DNA of 64,000 nt from Mytilinidion resinicola (taxonomy: Eukaryota > Ascomycota > Dothideomycetes > Mytilinidiales > Mytilinidiaceae), in assembly GCF_010093595.1 (NCBI RefSeq), contig NW_022985451.1, forward strand, positions 1,180,057 to 1,244,056, in the 5' to 3' direction. Below the pieces are notes generated by a model that saw only the letters and a program-made list of their open reading frames with translations, ran no database searches and was not told where the DNA came from. This document shows positions 1 through 10,329 of the stretch, piece after piece. Each line of letters starts with the position of its first letter. Position 1 is the stretch's first letter. The translations under genes and the position numbers were made by a program.

Positions 1-240
1 ATGTTCCCTGGGGGGCCGCAGATACGGTACAGCCAAGAAATTCACCTCTTTCCTCCACGTTGCCTCCAGTTGGACCAGTCCTGGGCAAACATGTTTCTTA
101 CGAACCCCCCCCCCATCAACACTGTTGCTCTTTTCTACGCAGAAGGGTTCGATTTCGGGATAACGGGACACGTGCGCGTCTTTGCCCCCGACGAAAATGG
201 ATGTTTTCACGCCGAACGTCGCGAAACTCGCGGCCGCTGC

Positions 241-423
241 TCAAAACGCGTAATAGGTCGCGTAGAGACAATCGTCAGTCCAGGCGGCGTCAAGATTGGC
301 CACGTCGTTAAGGCTGTCTTCGAGACGTATCCGGAGCTGGCCGGCTATCACCATATCAGCTGCATGGCGAGGCTCTGGTGAGAAATTCGAGCGGTCCATG
401 AACTCTAAGCGGTGTTTCTTCAT
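241..423 (-). other. Doubtful short ORF, possible gene remnant
   Basis: A 60-codon ATG-started frame on the minus strand has codon use that looks coding (mostly G or C in third position). After its TGA stop the same frame stays open toward position 1 for about another 80 codons. That pattern fits either a decayed gene or the tail of a gene lying outside the window. I recognise no domain. The overlapping plus-strand frame at 1-381 looks less natural. Confidence 0.2.
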
Positions 424-1027
424 ACAAATACGACATTCAGCTGGGGTGTCAGTCTGTTTTCCATGAGAGGAAAATTCGGAGGATTACACTTTGATGGGCG
501 GCTTTTACTAGTCAAGCTCTCATTTAGCAAATACGAAAGTCTTTATCTCCTCAAGCCCCTGTCATATTCGTGGTGCTTGCTATCGCTCTGACCCTCTAGC
601 TCAGCCAATAAGCGTCATTTACAGAACGAAGACATAAGTTTGGACACTCCCTGCCACTGCTTGGTATGCCCTGCTAGGCTTTATAAGATCCAAATACGAT
701 GTGAAGGTCAACGCAGTGGATTTCAGACTATCTTCTGACTTAGTGAAGACATGTTAGCTAGGGCACCCCTTGCGGTGATGTCGAGAAAGCAAGTGTGGAG
801 CCAGAGCAGTTACGTATCCAAGGCCTTGATTTCTGACCTAGTACTGTGCGCAATCGGGGCACTTGTCTAACGATTAATATAGGCTCCCAACCAGTAGTAG
901 ATGATTGATCTCGTACATAGTATAAAAAAGGAAGACTGAGGCGAGTTGCTTAAGAGAGTGGTGAATGCACTGACTGAGAGTAGGCAAAAGCAAAAAACAA
1001 CGTCTGTGTTCTTTTTCCTATCCTAGC

Positions 1028-1157
1028 GGGACTTAAACCCTGCACCTCTTTAATTCTCAAGATGAGTCGATTTCGAATATACCTGGCTTAGTATAAGAGC
1101 ATGTGACTGATCGGATACGGTATAGGTTGTATTCTGGGGGTCAACTCCACTAGGTCA
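1028..1157 (-). repeat. Degenerate tRNA-promoter-like (SINE-like) copy 1
   Basis: On the minus strand an A-box-like motif, TGACCTAGTGGAG (revcomp of 1145-1157), is followed about 105 nt later by a B-box-like motif, GGGTTTAAGTCCC (revcomp of 1028-1040). Between them lies an ATCGGATAC segment, read on the plus strand, that also occurs in the copy at 1681-1795. The spacing is too long for an ordinary tRNA and the arms do not pair well. A tRNA-derived SINE relic is the best explanation. Confidence 0.4.
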
Positions 1158-1680
1158 GGTACGAGACTATAAGGGTCATCTTTAGAATTTGGAAGCTGGG
1201 AACATACGTCTTTAGTTGTAGTCTAAAAGAGATCTACGGCGCTACACTCTCACTTAGAGCTAGCAGTACAGGCATTAAGAGGTGGATGAGCACTACGTAA
1301 GTGTGTAAGAGCGCACGCTTTACTAATGGAGCCAGCAGAGAAGCAGCTACTTCACAGATGAATCGATAAGAAAGCTAAAGATGGCGTAGATCTACACTAC
1401 TGCATTAGTGAAAGAAGCACGAGGTAGAATGAAAGAATTATCACCTTGGATGCGGTCAGTAAATAGTAGATGAGCGGACGTTTGCCTGCCTATTACTCTG
1501 CCACGATCTTCACTATCCGCAACGTCTGCATGGCCATAAGTGCAGAAAAATAAACATCTTGTGGCCGATGGGGTAAATAAACATATAGGAGCATTCTCCT
1601 AGCTGTAAATAAAATACAAATGTGGTTGAGACAGGAAGCACATAGGAGAAGGTTAAAATAAATATCCCCAAGGCCCACTA

Positions 1681-1795
1681 GGACTCGAACAGCGTGCAAA
1701 AAAAATCTGAGCCCTTTCCCGGTTTCCTGGACAAGTGGGTGCTTGCGACAAATCGGATACTGTATGTTGTATCCCTAAGTCACTCCGCTGCGCCA
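1681..1795 (-). repeat. tRNA-promoter-like (SINE-like) copy 2
   Basis: On the minus strand the A-box-like TGGCGCAGCGGAG (1783-1795) and a perfect B-box core GTTCGAGTCC (1681-1690) are about 95 nt apart. The interval shares ATCGGATAC...GTTGTAT with copy 1. The T-arm around the B box does not form a five-pair stem, so a functional tRNA gene is unlikely. A RNA polymerase III-type SINE copy is preferred. Confidence 0.45.
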
Positions 1796-2298
1796 TTTGA
1801 CCGACCGCACTAGCCGTTTCGCTGTTACTCACAGCCTCCCCCCAATCTTCATGAAGCGAAAACAAGTGAAGGGAGAAATTTCACATGTGGAACGCAATCT
1901 CTTGATTTTCGTATCATGTTTTTCATGTATTTTCTAGAGAAACACCCATTTCACCTACTACGCAATTGAAGAAGAAGCTGAAGAAGGAGCTGGAGATATT
2001 ATCAAGTCGCACCGCCTAACTGCTGGTAAAAGCTTAGAACGAGAAAGAAAGGGTACATTGAGAGTCGGATTCGAAAAAGATACTATAAATCTCATGAGCA
2101 GATTTACAAAACTTTACCCCTTTGCTCTAGGAATTAGGATGGTTCTGCCGAACTACCGCCAAGTACCGATGGCCAAGTCATCCGCGCTCTCTTGCCGCAG
2201 TCAGAACAACGATATGAACGAGAGCCGGATTTGCTTAAGATGAGAGTGATACGAAGTGATCATGGACGTTCAGGAAGAGATGAAGAGAGGAAAGGAGA

Positions 2299-2802
2299 AT
2301 GGTAAGAGGGAAGAGGGCTGAGCTGTTCTGCCTGTATAGGTCAAATTGTGTAGACATCATCACCGGAGGCGTACATCGAGGGACGCTATTTGGTCCAAAA
2401 CTACAAGGGGATGGATGTCGGCGTGGTAAGGCGTTCAGGCCGGTCCGTATGCCTTTTCCTCCACCTGCTCCCAAGAAGGTGAAGAGAGACGGGAGGGTCG
2501 TGTGTCGCAGGTCCGAGACTTTCAGGAGCACGCTGTTCTCGAGTCCGCACGATGAGCATTCGGCTCGTCAGTTGTGCGAGAGCGAGACGTCTTTCGGGCC
2601 GGACCCCGTGTCGGAGAAGGAGGGACTGTTCTGTGATATGGATGAGAAGAAGCTTTGGCCATTGTGTTCGGAGAAGGTCAAGGTGACTTGCTTTGATACG
2701 GATACTAATTCTATGCGAGGCGGGTCTGCGAAGAGAGAGCCTGTTCCGTTGAAGCAGTCCGGTACGGTCAAGAAGTGGGGCGCAGCTGGAAATGCTTGAT
2801 GG
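2299..2802 (+). CDS. Hypothetical protein, probably the C-terminal part of a larger or broken gene
   Basis: This frame of about 166 codons is rich in Cys, Lys and charged residues. Its second half (about residues 85-150) contains SARQLCESETSFGPD, a CDMDEKKLWPLC segment and CFDTDT, which look like a structured cysteine-containing domain. No signal peptide or clear upstream exon is visible; another short frame lies at 2058-2243. I do not recognise the family with certainty. It may be a 5'-truncated relic of a conserved fungal protein, or simply a long random frame. Confidence 0.35.
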
Positions 2803-3758
2803 CTGTCACAAAAACTCCTGTTCTGTCTCGAGACGGATGGTAGCAGCTGGTAGTTTGGAAGATCTCTGTACTTTACTCATGTTATTATTCAATGCTAGAT
2901 CTTGTGGATTTTGTTCATATTGGAACGCACTGATAGCCTTTTGGTCCCCTAGCCGTTCATGATAATGTTTTAGGAGCTTTATCAAGTAGCGCTGATGTTT
3001 TTACAGCCCAATTTCATGTGTAAGTTGCTTTCACCATGAATTTGACTTTCAAATTTGCAAAAAGGGGTGCATTTAATATGCCGCGCACGCAAGATCAATG
3101 CTACAGGGGTTTAGCGCGGGCAATAAACAGTTTGCGGAGTAGGGGTCCACTGCACTAAAGCTTGACGAAGTGCTTAATTCCACCACAATCTGAAGCCCCT
3201 TTCTATACTTTGACCCCAGATATATCCGTCTTGCAACCGTTTCTTCTTTATAGTCAACTGGAGATGCACTCTTTCGGTCATACCTCTTCGGTCCTCTGAA
3301 AGCACTCTAGAAACAGACCTCGTGAGCCTCGTGGCATCCTCCTCTGTCGGCCCTACTCTTTTGCGAGTTTCGCAGTACTCATAGTTTGCCTCGTCTATTC
3401 ACCAATCACTCGTTCAGATTATCAACGAGCAGGAAAACCGCCGTGATGCGGTGAAGGCAACTAACCAGATATACTGACCCCCTGTACGAGCTAAAGGTGG
3501 GGTGACAGCTTGAATGAGCGAAACCTGGGACGAATCGGCGGACGCGGTCGCGGCGTCGGAGTCGGAAGATGGTTGGAGGGACCAAAAAGGTTAAGAATGC
3601 GAAATACGGAGAATGAGATGCGCGTGCATATTTCTACATATAAACCCAACCACCCTATCTCTTTACTTCCCCTCGTTCTCTTCCTACCCTCTCCTCCAAG
3701 TTTTTACTTCAATTCTTTCCAATTCCACTTTTTAAACATTACGACTCAAATCCGCATC

Positions 3759-4739
3759 ATGTCCACCACCACCCCCGACAAAGACAACACCTTCCGCAAA
3801 TACGCGCCCGAAGCAGCAGCCCGCTACCGCAGCTTCCGTATCCCTTACCCCCCCACACTCATCAACACCGTCATCGACACCCACAAATCCACCGGCGGCC
3901 ACCTCGACACCCTCCTCGACGTCGGCTGCGGCCCCGGCACCGCAACCCACTCCCTCGCGCCCCTGTTCCAACACGCCTACGGCGCCGACCCGGGGCCCGC
4001 CATGGTCGAAGCCGCGCAAAAGGACGCACCCATCACCGCATCCGGCGCCCCCGTGCAATTCTTCGTCTCAACCGCCGAAGACCTGCTCACCTCGATCCCA
4101 GAGATCAAACCTGGGACCGTCGATCTGATCACCGCGGCGACGGCGGCGCACTGGTTCAAGCTGCCCGGCTTCTACGCCGCCGCGGCGGAACTGCTGAAGC
4201 CAGGCGGGAGCATCGCGATGTGGTGCACCGGCCCGCAGTACTGCGACCCGTACACGACGCCGAACGCGGTGGCGGTGCAGGCGGCGATTGACAAGCTGCA
4301 GGAAGAGGTGATTGCACCGTTTGAGGTGGAGGGGAATCGGTTGTGCCATGATCTCTATGCGAAGTTGGATCTGCCGTGGACGATTAAAGATGCGGATGCG
4401 AAGACGCAAGCGGGGTTGAATGAGTTCGATGAGGGGGGGTTTCAGAGGATTGTGTTTAATGAGGGGGGGAAGTTGGAACCCGGAGAGGAGTTTGTGAGGG
4501 GGATGAAGCATGCGTCGCTGGAGATGACGAAGAAGGTGTGGAGTACGGCGAGCCCGGTGCAGCGGTGGCGGGAGGCGCATAAGGAGCAGGTGGAGAAGGG
4601 CGAGGTGGAGGATTGTTTGGATCGGATGGTGAGGGTGGTGAAGGAGGCGATGGGGGAGGTGGAGGAGGGGAAGGGGAGGGATTGGATTGATGGGGGGAGT
4701 TCGCTTGTTCTGCTGGTGATTAAGAAGAAGACTGCGTAG
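3759..4739 (+). CDS. SAM-dependent methyltransferase (trans-aconitate methyltransferase-like)
   Basis: This is an intronless gene of 326 codons, taking the ATG at 3759. It follows a pyrimidine-rich leader, and the protein aligns from the usual FRKYAPEAAARYR start of this family. Motif I, LLDVGCGPGTAT (residues 52-63), binds S-adenosylmethionine. The acidic motif II region is YGADPGPAMV, and LITAATAAHWF and LLKPGGSIAMW complete the Methyltransf_11 fold. The layout matches fungal Tmt1/Crg1-type small-molecule methyltransferases, probably cytosolic. The true substrate cannot be read from sequence. The 5' half is strongly C-biased in third codon positions and the 3' half G-biased. It stands alone with no obvious operon-like partner. 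Confidence 0.85.
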   Translation: MSTTTPDKDNTFRKYAPEAAARYRSFRIPYPPTLINTVIDTHKSTGGHLDTLLDVGCGPGTATHSLAPLFQHAYGADPGPAMVEAAQKDAPITASGAPVQFFVSTAEDLLTSIPEIKPGTVDLITAATAAHWFKLPGFYAAAAELLKPGGSIAMWCTGPQYCDPYTTPNAVAVQAAIDKLQEEVIAPFEVEGNRLCHDLYAKLDLPWTIKDADAKTQAGLNEFDEGGFQRIVFNEGGKLEPGEEFVRGMKHASLEMTKKVWSTASPVQRWREAHKEQVEKGEVEDCLDRMVRVVKEAMGEVEEGKGRDWIDGGSSLVLLVIKKKTA

Positions 4740-5263
4740 GTCTATGGAGTGGGTATTTGGGTGCAGCGTGAAGACACGACCTTACGAGCTGAACTGACAA
4801 TACTAAGACAGTATTGATTCCATATCTTCATATCTAGATGGGTCTGAGAGAGACTACGAAATTACATTGACTAACAATTGCCTCCCTCCTGACTTTCAAT
4901 GTAGTCACATGAGCGCTTCCTACGTTCTGCTGCCAGGCTACTTAAGCTCTTCAATCTATGCGACAGCATCGATCGTTATGGGTGGAGAAATCGGTCAGCG
5001 TTTCAAACACACAGCTTACATTCATGGAATGTTCTCTGCGGCCCAGTGTTGGGTGCAAAAAACACATTCACGTGATTCAATGGTGCAGACTCGCGAAGTC
5101 TAGACTTCCCTCTGTCAATTCCTATAAATGATAAACAACACCACTCTACCCCTTTAATACCCAGCCTAGCCACGACACCAAACCAACGCTTACCGTCTCA
5201 GCATCTTGATACTCATCACCACTGCGACCCCCCTCCCTCCCCTCCCCATCATCCTCCTCGTCG
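4740..5263. other. Intergenic; promoter-like segment before the repeat array
   Basis: There is no supported gene. A TATA-like CTATAAATGA near 5122, followed by C/A-rich leader-like sequence, resembles a fungal promoter and 5'UTR pointing into the repeat array. No clear protein follows. Confidence 0.35.
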
Positions 5264-5795
5264 TTGCCGTATTTCACACCCGCCCGCCCATGTTATCTGC
5301 GAGCACTGGTTTTGATGCCACTCCCACCATTAGGTAGTGGACTGCTGGGTGTGCACCAACTCCATGCCACCTCAACTTCCGCTCTTTCACTCTTCCCAAC
5401 CACCCAGCCCGACCGATCGCTGGCATCCTTGTCTTTTTTTGCACCGCTCCCACCATCAGCAAGCTCCTCATCGGCTGTCGAACCCTTCATATTGCGGAAG
5501 CTGACGACGTTTGACACCCAGTCTACCACTCCGCCCGCCCACATGCATCTCTGCGAATCCGAGTTTGCACCACTCCCACCATCGACATCCTGTAGCCCGG
5601 CTTTTGAACACCATAAGGGGTTGGCCAGGGTGATGTTGAACCAACAGACCATCCACCGATTCTGTCTCCCTGTTTGCACCTCCCTCCCCCACCTCCCCAA
5701 GACCCGCAAACTCCAACCTGTCTTCTCCAGCTCCTCGCAAGTCGCAGTAGGAGATTTTATATCTAACTACAAGCGCCAAGACTGATGGCACGTGA
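5264..5795 (-). repeat. GATGG...GTCAAA repeat array, minus-oriented arm 1
   Basis: Degenerate copies of the repeat described at 6010-7075 occur here in reverse complement (TTTGCACC.CTCCCACCATC and TTTGACACCCAG...CCACTCC). The arm ends in AGGAGATTTT (5749-5758) and GATGGCACGTGA (5784-5795). Both recur in the same order at 7562-7571 and 7586-7597, beyond the last arm. A long open frame on the plus strand (5264-5785) is a by-product of the repeat and is not called as a gene. Confidence 0.6.
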
Positions 5796-6009
5796 GAGTC
5801 ACATGACCCTCACATGCCTCAGCCCCTGTGCCCCTGTGCCCCCTTCTCTGCGACTTTTCCCGTGCTGTGCGACCTAAGGAGGAACAGCGCAGAGGTCACA
5901 CGGACCCCCACGTGGCCCCGCTTGGCGCTTCGTCGACGGGCTTTTCTTTCTTCAGTGACAAGGAGCACGGAGGATAGGAGGCGAGTGAGGAATAGAAACG
6001 AAGAAGAAG

Positions 6010-7075
6010 AATGGCTGCATGGGGTGCGTGGGTGCGTGGGAGTCAAAAACTCTCCTCCTCAGTTATATCTGGGGTGGTGGGCTGTGGGGATCAAATCCTA
6101 CTTACGCAGGCCTCCATGGTGCGTGGGAGTCAAACGCTTCTCTCGACATACATACGCGGATGGAGCGGTGGCCGCTGTGCTTCAAGGATTTACTGGTGGC
6201 ATCTTTCCATGGGTGCTTGGAAGTCAAACACACAGTCACAGAGTTCCGACGAGCAGCAGATTCGGCGCGGAGACGACCTTGATGAGTGCCGGGAGACGAC
6301 TTCACCGGAGCATGGTCTATGATGGTGTGGTGTTGCTGTTGCTCGGAAATATACCAGACGAGATTCCCCCATGGCTGGCTGGCTGGGAGTCAACTAGGCT
6401 ACAGCCGATTCTCCATGGTGTGGTGGCTGGTGGAGATCAAATATGTCTTCTGTACTGGTTTATGGGTGCATGCGAGCCAAACACTTCTCTCAACATAGAC
6501 GATGGAGCGGTGGGCGCTGTTCAACAACAAAAAAAGGTTGTTATCATGGCTGGGTGGCTGTCGAACTGTGCTGTGCAGCTCGTGATGGCGTGGTCTCTGC
6601 GGTGTGCAAAAACAGTGCTCACGCGATGATGATGGCTGGGTGCTCGAGAGCCAAATCGAGCAAGTATCTCCACGATGGTGTGCGTAGTTCAAAGTCCTCG
6701 ACTGTTCCTACCGATGAGCGGGAGGCAAAGCGGTATTGGGCAACCACGATGAGTTATGGTGGGCGTTCGGAATCAAACCGGATGATGCCATCATCGATGG
6801 TTGCTCGGGGAGTCAAAGATTCGAAAGCTCAGGCACGATGGAGCGAAGGTGGGCATTTGGCATCAAATGAGAATGAACCCGGCGATGGGTACTCGGGGAG
6901 TCAAAACAACAAAATGGCAGCCCCTATGGTGTGGTGGAGGGTGTTCTTTGAAAAGGGGAATTCAAGGAGGGTAATGTGGGCTTGGCGGAGTTGGGGGGAA
7001 ATCAAAACCTCCAGACAAAGATCCGATGGTGTTGGCGGTGTTGGTAGCGTCGCCTCCTTCGAGCACTGATGAGCG
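6010..7075 (+). repeat. Degenerate ~45-50 bp tandem array with GATGG...GGGAGTCAAA units
   Basis: About 22 imperfect units can be read by eye. Each begins GG(T/A)G after CAT or GAT, runs through a G-rich stretch (for example GGTGTGGTGG), and often reaches GGGAGTCAAA or GGGGATCAAA before an A/C-rich spacer. Examples with the CAAA core lie near 6045, 6085, 6125, 6222, 6432, 6768, 6810, 6860, 6896 and 6995. Unit length varies from about 35 to 60 bp, and some units have lost the CAAA core. Several long frames cross the array (for example 5814-6629), but their reading frame changes from unit to unit, so it is treated as non-coding. Confidence 0.7.
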
Positions 7076-7199
7076 TTACTACCTTTCCACATAGCCGAAT
7101 GGCAGAGTCATAGGGATAGAAGGCCGTTGTCGAGAGGAGGACCTAGTGCTCTCTGGCATGATAAAGACTCGATGGAGGCCAGTAGGAGCGGAGGGTGAT

Positions 7200-7597
7200 G
7201 AACGCCACTCGTGCTCGAAGGCCTCCCAACATCACCATCGTGCCACTTCTTTGCGACTGTTAATCCCACTCTCCCACTCCCACCATTTCATCGCGGCTTC
7301 TTCTTTGTTGATCCTCCCTCCGCCAACATCGACTTGTCTCTTCTTTGCTTTTGTTGCTCTCCCTCCCCCTTCCTCCACCCCAACCATCACCATGCCGATT
7401 ACGAAGAGTTGATCACCCTCCCCTCCGCTCCATTGTGGCATTTGTTCCGCTTTTGCACTCCAGCCGCCGCAGGCATGACACTCAGCTGCAACTACTGTTG
7501 ATAGCTGGGGACGACTGGAGCGCTCCTCTGCCTCGAAGGAAAGGTTGGGCGGGGTTTTTATAGGAGATTTTGGATGCCAAGAGGGGATGGCACGTGA
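7200..7597 (-). repeat. GATGG...GTCAAA repeat array, minus-oriented arm 2
   Basis: C/T-rich units (CACTCCCACCATTTCATCG, CTCCACCCCAACCATCACC, TTTTGCACTCC) are the reverse complement of the forward units. The arm ends with the same AGGAGATTTT...GATGGCACGTGA pair that ends arm 1. The locus therefore has a reverse-forward-reverse organisation. Confidence 0.55.
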
Positions 7598-8844
7598 TAT
7601 GGACGTGATACTGCGTGATATTAGCGTGACTGTAGAGGTGGGGGAGGTTAGAGGGGAAAGTGGAAAGGGGAGCGGGAAGGTGATGAGGAGAGAAGGGTCA
7701 GGAAACTGGGAGGTTGTGAGCGGGTGAGGCTAGGATGGGAAAGGCACTTGGAGACTAATGCGTGAGAAAAGAAAGGGGAGAAGAGTAGCTAGACTAGGTC
7801 GTGCAGCGAAGGGTATCGGGAGGGTGCTCCAAAGGCTAATAAGATGGTTTCATGGCGATGTGGGACGGGATTAGCGAGATAGGATGGGGAGAGGGAGAAA
7901 GAAATCTAGGACGGATCAGCTAACAGCATTAGATCTGGGGGCTTGGATCAGACATACCTCGTAGAATTCCGAGATCGCAAAGACACGAAAGACAACTACT
8001 CCATCATCACATATCACCACATCCTTATACCAGAGGACGAGTATTACCGCAATCGCATATCGATTATAATACAGATAACCACACTATATTCCGAAATCCC
8101 AACCCCAACCCGTCACCCAATCCACGCAATGCATCCAAACCTGAAATCAAATGGCAAGGAAATCTCAGAAGCGAGCGGGGTATGAGGAGTAGAAGGAAAG
8201 AAACCCACGCCCACCCCCTTGGCAGAAAGAGTTCTCGAAAAGAAAAAAATATCAATATTCGCATTTTAGTTGTTTACCGGCGACGGCAATAGTCCTTCTA
8301 TTTCGTTGAACCCCACCCCTCATCCATCCATCCACATCCCTTCATCCCTAGCGAGTGTCCACTCCGAAAACAATGCATAGTGAGGGTATAGAAGCAATAT
8401 CTCTCGTGGGATCAGGTGAGAGGGTTAGGTCGTAGCCCTTCACTCTCCCCGAAAATCAGATCAACGCCTTCTGGAGGTATTCCCATCCCTATTGGCCCCC
8501 GCCTAGTATGTGTGTCGCTATGCCCACGCCCTGCCTTGCCCCGTGATGCCATTTCCCATTTCCTATGTTCCATACCACCACGCAATTTCAATTTCTTGGG
8601 TGCAGTGCAGAGAGATGCCTAAACAATAACAGCGCAGGGGGTTGTTTCTTTCTTTCCATTTCATTCGTTCTTACCTCGACTCGAAACAAGTAAAGGTTCC
8701 ATAAAAATCACAAAAAAGGAGTCGCTTGCTTCGTAAATCATCAAGAGAGCAGATTCGAAGAAAGGAAAAAAACCAGGGATTAAAAGATAGGGTGCCTCCG
8801 AAGTTCTTCAAAACCAGTTTAAAAATGATTGGGGCTATCGACGC
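7598..8844. other. Intergenic region downstream of hapB
   Basis: No supported gene. The part nearest hapB (about 8300-8844) probably includes its 3' UTR. The remainder is purine-rich near 7640-7900 with no recognisable element. Confidence 0.4.
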
Positions 8845-9951
8845 TCAGCCGTCGTCGTCGGCATCGTCGTCGTCGTCCTCTTCACTATCCTCGCTCGTGC
8901 TGGGCCGTTGCACCGGTAGGCCAGTCTTGACTTTCTTCGCAGATGGTGTGCTCTTTGAAGGTGCAGCTTTCCGCTTGGAGCCGGAGCTTACTTGGGCCTG
9001 TGTGGCTTTGGCGGGGGTGTTTAGGTTTTCCTTGTCACCGCCGTCGTCGGCCTCGCCTCCGACACCCTTAGCGGCAGCATCCATGGCTGCAACTTCATCG
9101 GCAGTCAAGAAGCGGCCACCAGGACCACGCGGTCGCCGCATCGCATGATTGTGGCGTGACTCGTGGAGGTATGGTTTTCGTCCTTTCGACGTCAAGCGGA
9201 GGGCGTCCTCGAGCTTCTGACGGGCCAAGCGTCGCTTAAGGATGCGATGGAATTGTTTCGCATTGACGTAGAGCGGAGCCTCTTCCGCAGCGCCGGCCAC
9301 GAGCTCCGGTGATTGTTGATGTTGGGCCGGAGCTTGTGACATGGGTGGCACGGAGGGTCTTGCGGCGTGGTTCATGACGGGCTGCGGATGCTGCATGGCC
9401 GGGCTGGTGATTTGAGTGCTCATCCTCCGCTGCGGTATTGCCTGGCCTGGAGGCATCTGTACTTGAGATGGCATACCACCGACGCTCATGGCGCCTGAGG
9501 CTGAGGTTGGCGATCGCGGAGCAACACGGCCGTCCGTCTTGATCTGAGTCCCAGCCATCCGCGGCGACGCGCGTGGATCTTGTGCAAGCTGGCCCCCAAG
9601 GCCTGCTTGATTGTAATAGTCCGGACCTACAGCAGCCGCAGTTGCCATTGCTGCTGCTTGTGTCGGTGATATCCCATACTGCTGATGCATCCCGGGAGGA
9701 ACGCCATAATTCTGGGGGTAGCCCATCTGCTGGTGGGCTTGGTGTTGCGCATTCGGAGGGCCACCTTGATTGTAGCCCTGCGATGGAAGTATTGGTGAGG
9801 TTTGTTGGTACTGGGGGTGCATCTGCGTCTGTTGGTTTGGCGATGTTATTGACGCGTTGCCCGAAGGATTCTGTGGTGCCCCGCCGTAGTTCTGGAGGTG
9901 TGCTGGCGCATGGCCATGGTGCGGTTGCTGGTACTGCGCGTAGTCGGTCAT
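8845..9951 (-). CDS. hapB: CCAAT-binding transcription factor subunit HapB (NF-YA/Hap2)
   Basis: This single-exon frame of 368 codons starts at the ATG at 9951 and matches the usual length of filamentous-fungal HapB. The N-terminal two thirds is Gln/Pro/Gly-rich, a typical activation region. Residues 224-285 form the CBF-B/NF-YA domain: the subunit-association helix around [17 protein letters not shown], a linker, then the DNA-contacting helix around [21 protein letters not shown] lysine-rich NLS-like cluster lies at 326-342 and the protein ends in an acidic Ser/Asp tail. HapB joins HapC and HapE to bind CCAAT and acts in the nucleus in redox, iron and carbon regulation. A 5'UTR intron and a CCAAT box lie upstream and are listed separately. 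Confidence 0.97.
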   Translation of the reverse strand: MTDYAQYQQPHHGHAPAHLQNYGGAPQNPSGNASITSPNQQTQMHPQYQQTSPILPSQGYNQGGPPNAQHQAHQQMGYPQNYGVPPGMHQQYGISPTQAAAMATAAAVGPDYYNQAGLGGQLAQDPRASPRMAGTQIKTDGRVAPRSPTSASGAMSVGGMPSQVQMPPGQAIPQRRMSTQITSPAMQHPQPVMNHAARPSVPPMSQAPAQHQQSPELVAGAAEEAPLYVNAKQFHRILKRRLARQKLEDALRLTSKGRKPYLHESRHNHAMRRPRGPGGRFLTADEVAAMDAAAKGVGGEADDGGDKENLNTPAKATQAQVSSGSKRKAAPSKSTPSAKKVKTGLPVQRPSTSEDSEEDDDDDADDDG

Positions 9952-10153
9952 GTCTGCGGTCTCCTAGGTACAAGATACCTGAGAGGGCACAAAGACAAGC
10001 TTGATGTACGCGACGTGAGAGTCGTGCCACTAGGTATTACCCCAGAAACGCCACTACAGAGCACAGACAGGTCTTGCTCGCTTGGTCTAGACGGCCGCCA
10101 GCAGTGATGTCGCGTCAGCGAGTCACGTCCGAGTATGGGAATGGGAGGAGGCG

Positions 10154-10158
10154 ATTGG
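10154..10158 (-). promoter_or_regulatory. CCAAT box upstream of hapB
   Basis: ATTGG on the plus strand is CCAAT on the coding strand of hapB, 203 bp before its start codon. CCAAT also occurs on the plus strand near 10282 and 10315. Autoregulation of hapB by the CCAAT complex is known in Aspergillus; here it is inferred from position only. Confidence 0.4.
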
Positions 10159-10255
10159 GAGGCGCGGTATCGCAAAGGTCGCGAACGGACGGCGGAGGAT
10201 GCTGGGGGGGCGCGGCGTGAGTCGAGGAGCGCAGCTAGTGGCGGAGCAGTGCAGC

Positions 10256-10326
10256 CTGAATGGCAGGTCAGATCAGCGAGGTCCAATAAGTGATTCGGTT
10301 AGAGGGCGCGGACAGCCAATACATAC
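10256..10326 (-). other. Likely 5'UTR intron of hapB (71 nt)
   Basis: On the minus strand a consensus donor, CAG|GTATGT at 10326, is followed by a branch-like CTGAC and an acceptor TTCAG| ending at 10256. The length fits other introns in this window. It implies that the transcript begins upstream of 10330. Further consensus donors on the same strand lie at 11387 (CAG|GTAAGA) and near 10903 (GTAAGG), so more leader introns are possible. Confidence 0.5.
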
Positions 10327-10329
10327 CTG

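Larger units (their letters stand above)
424..2298. other. Gene-poor stretch
   Basis: No convincing coding region is visible on either strand. The stretch holds two tRNA-promoter-like copies, described separately. Otherwise it is moderately AT-rich unique DNA with frequent stop codons in all frames. Confidence 0.5.

Noticed and set aside
5814..6629. 271-codon open frame on the plus strand
   Set aside because: It crosses many repeat units whose frame shifts from unit to unit, contains no domain, and owes its openness to the G-rich composition.
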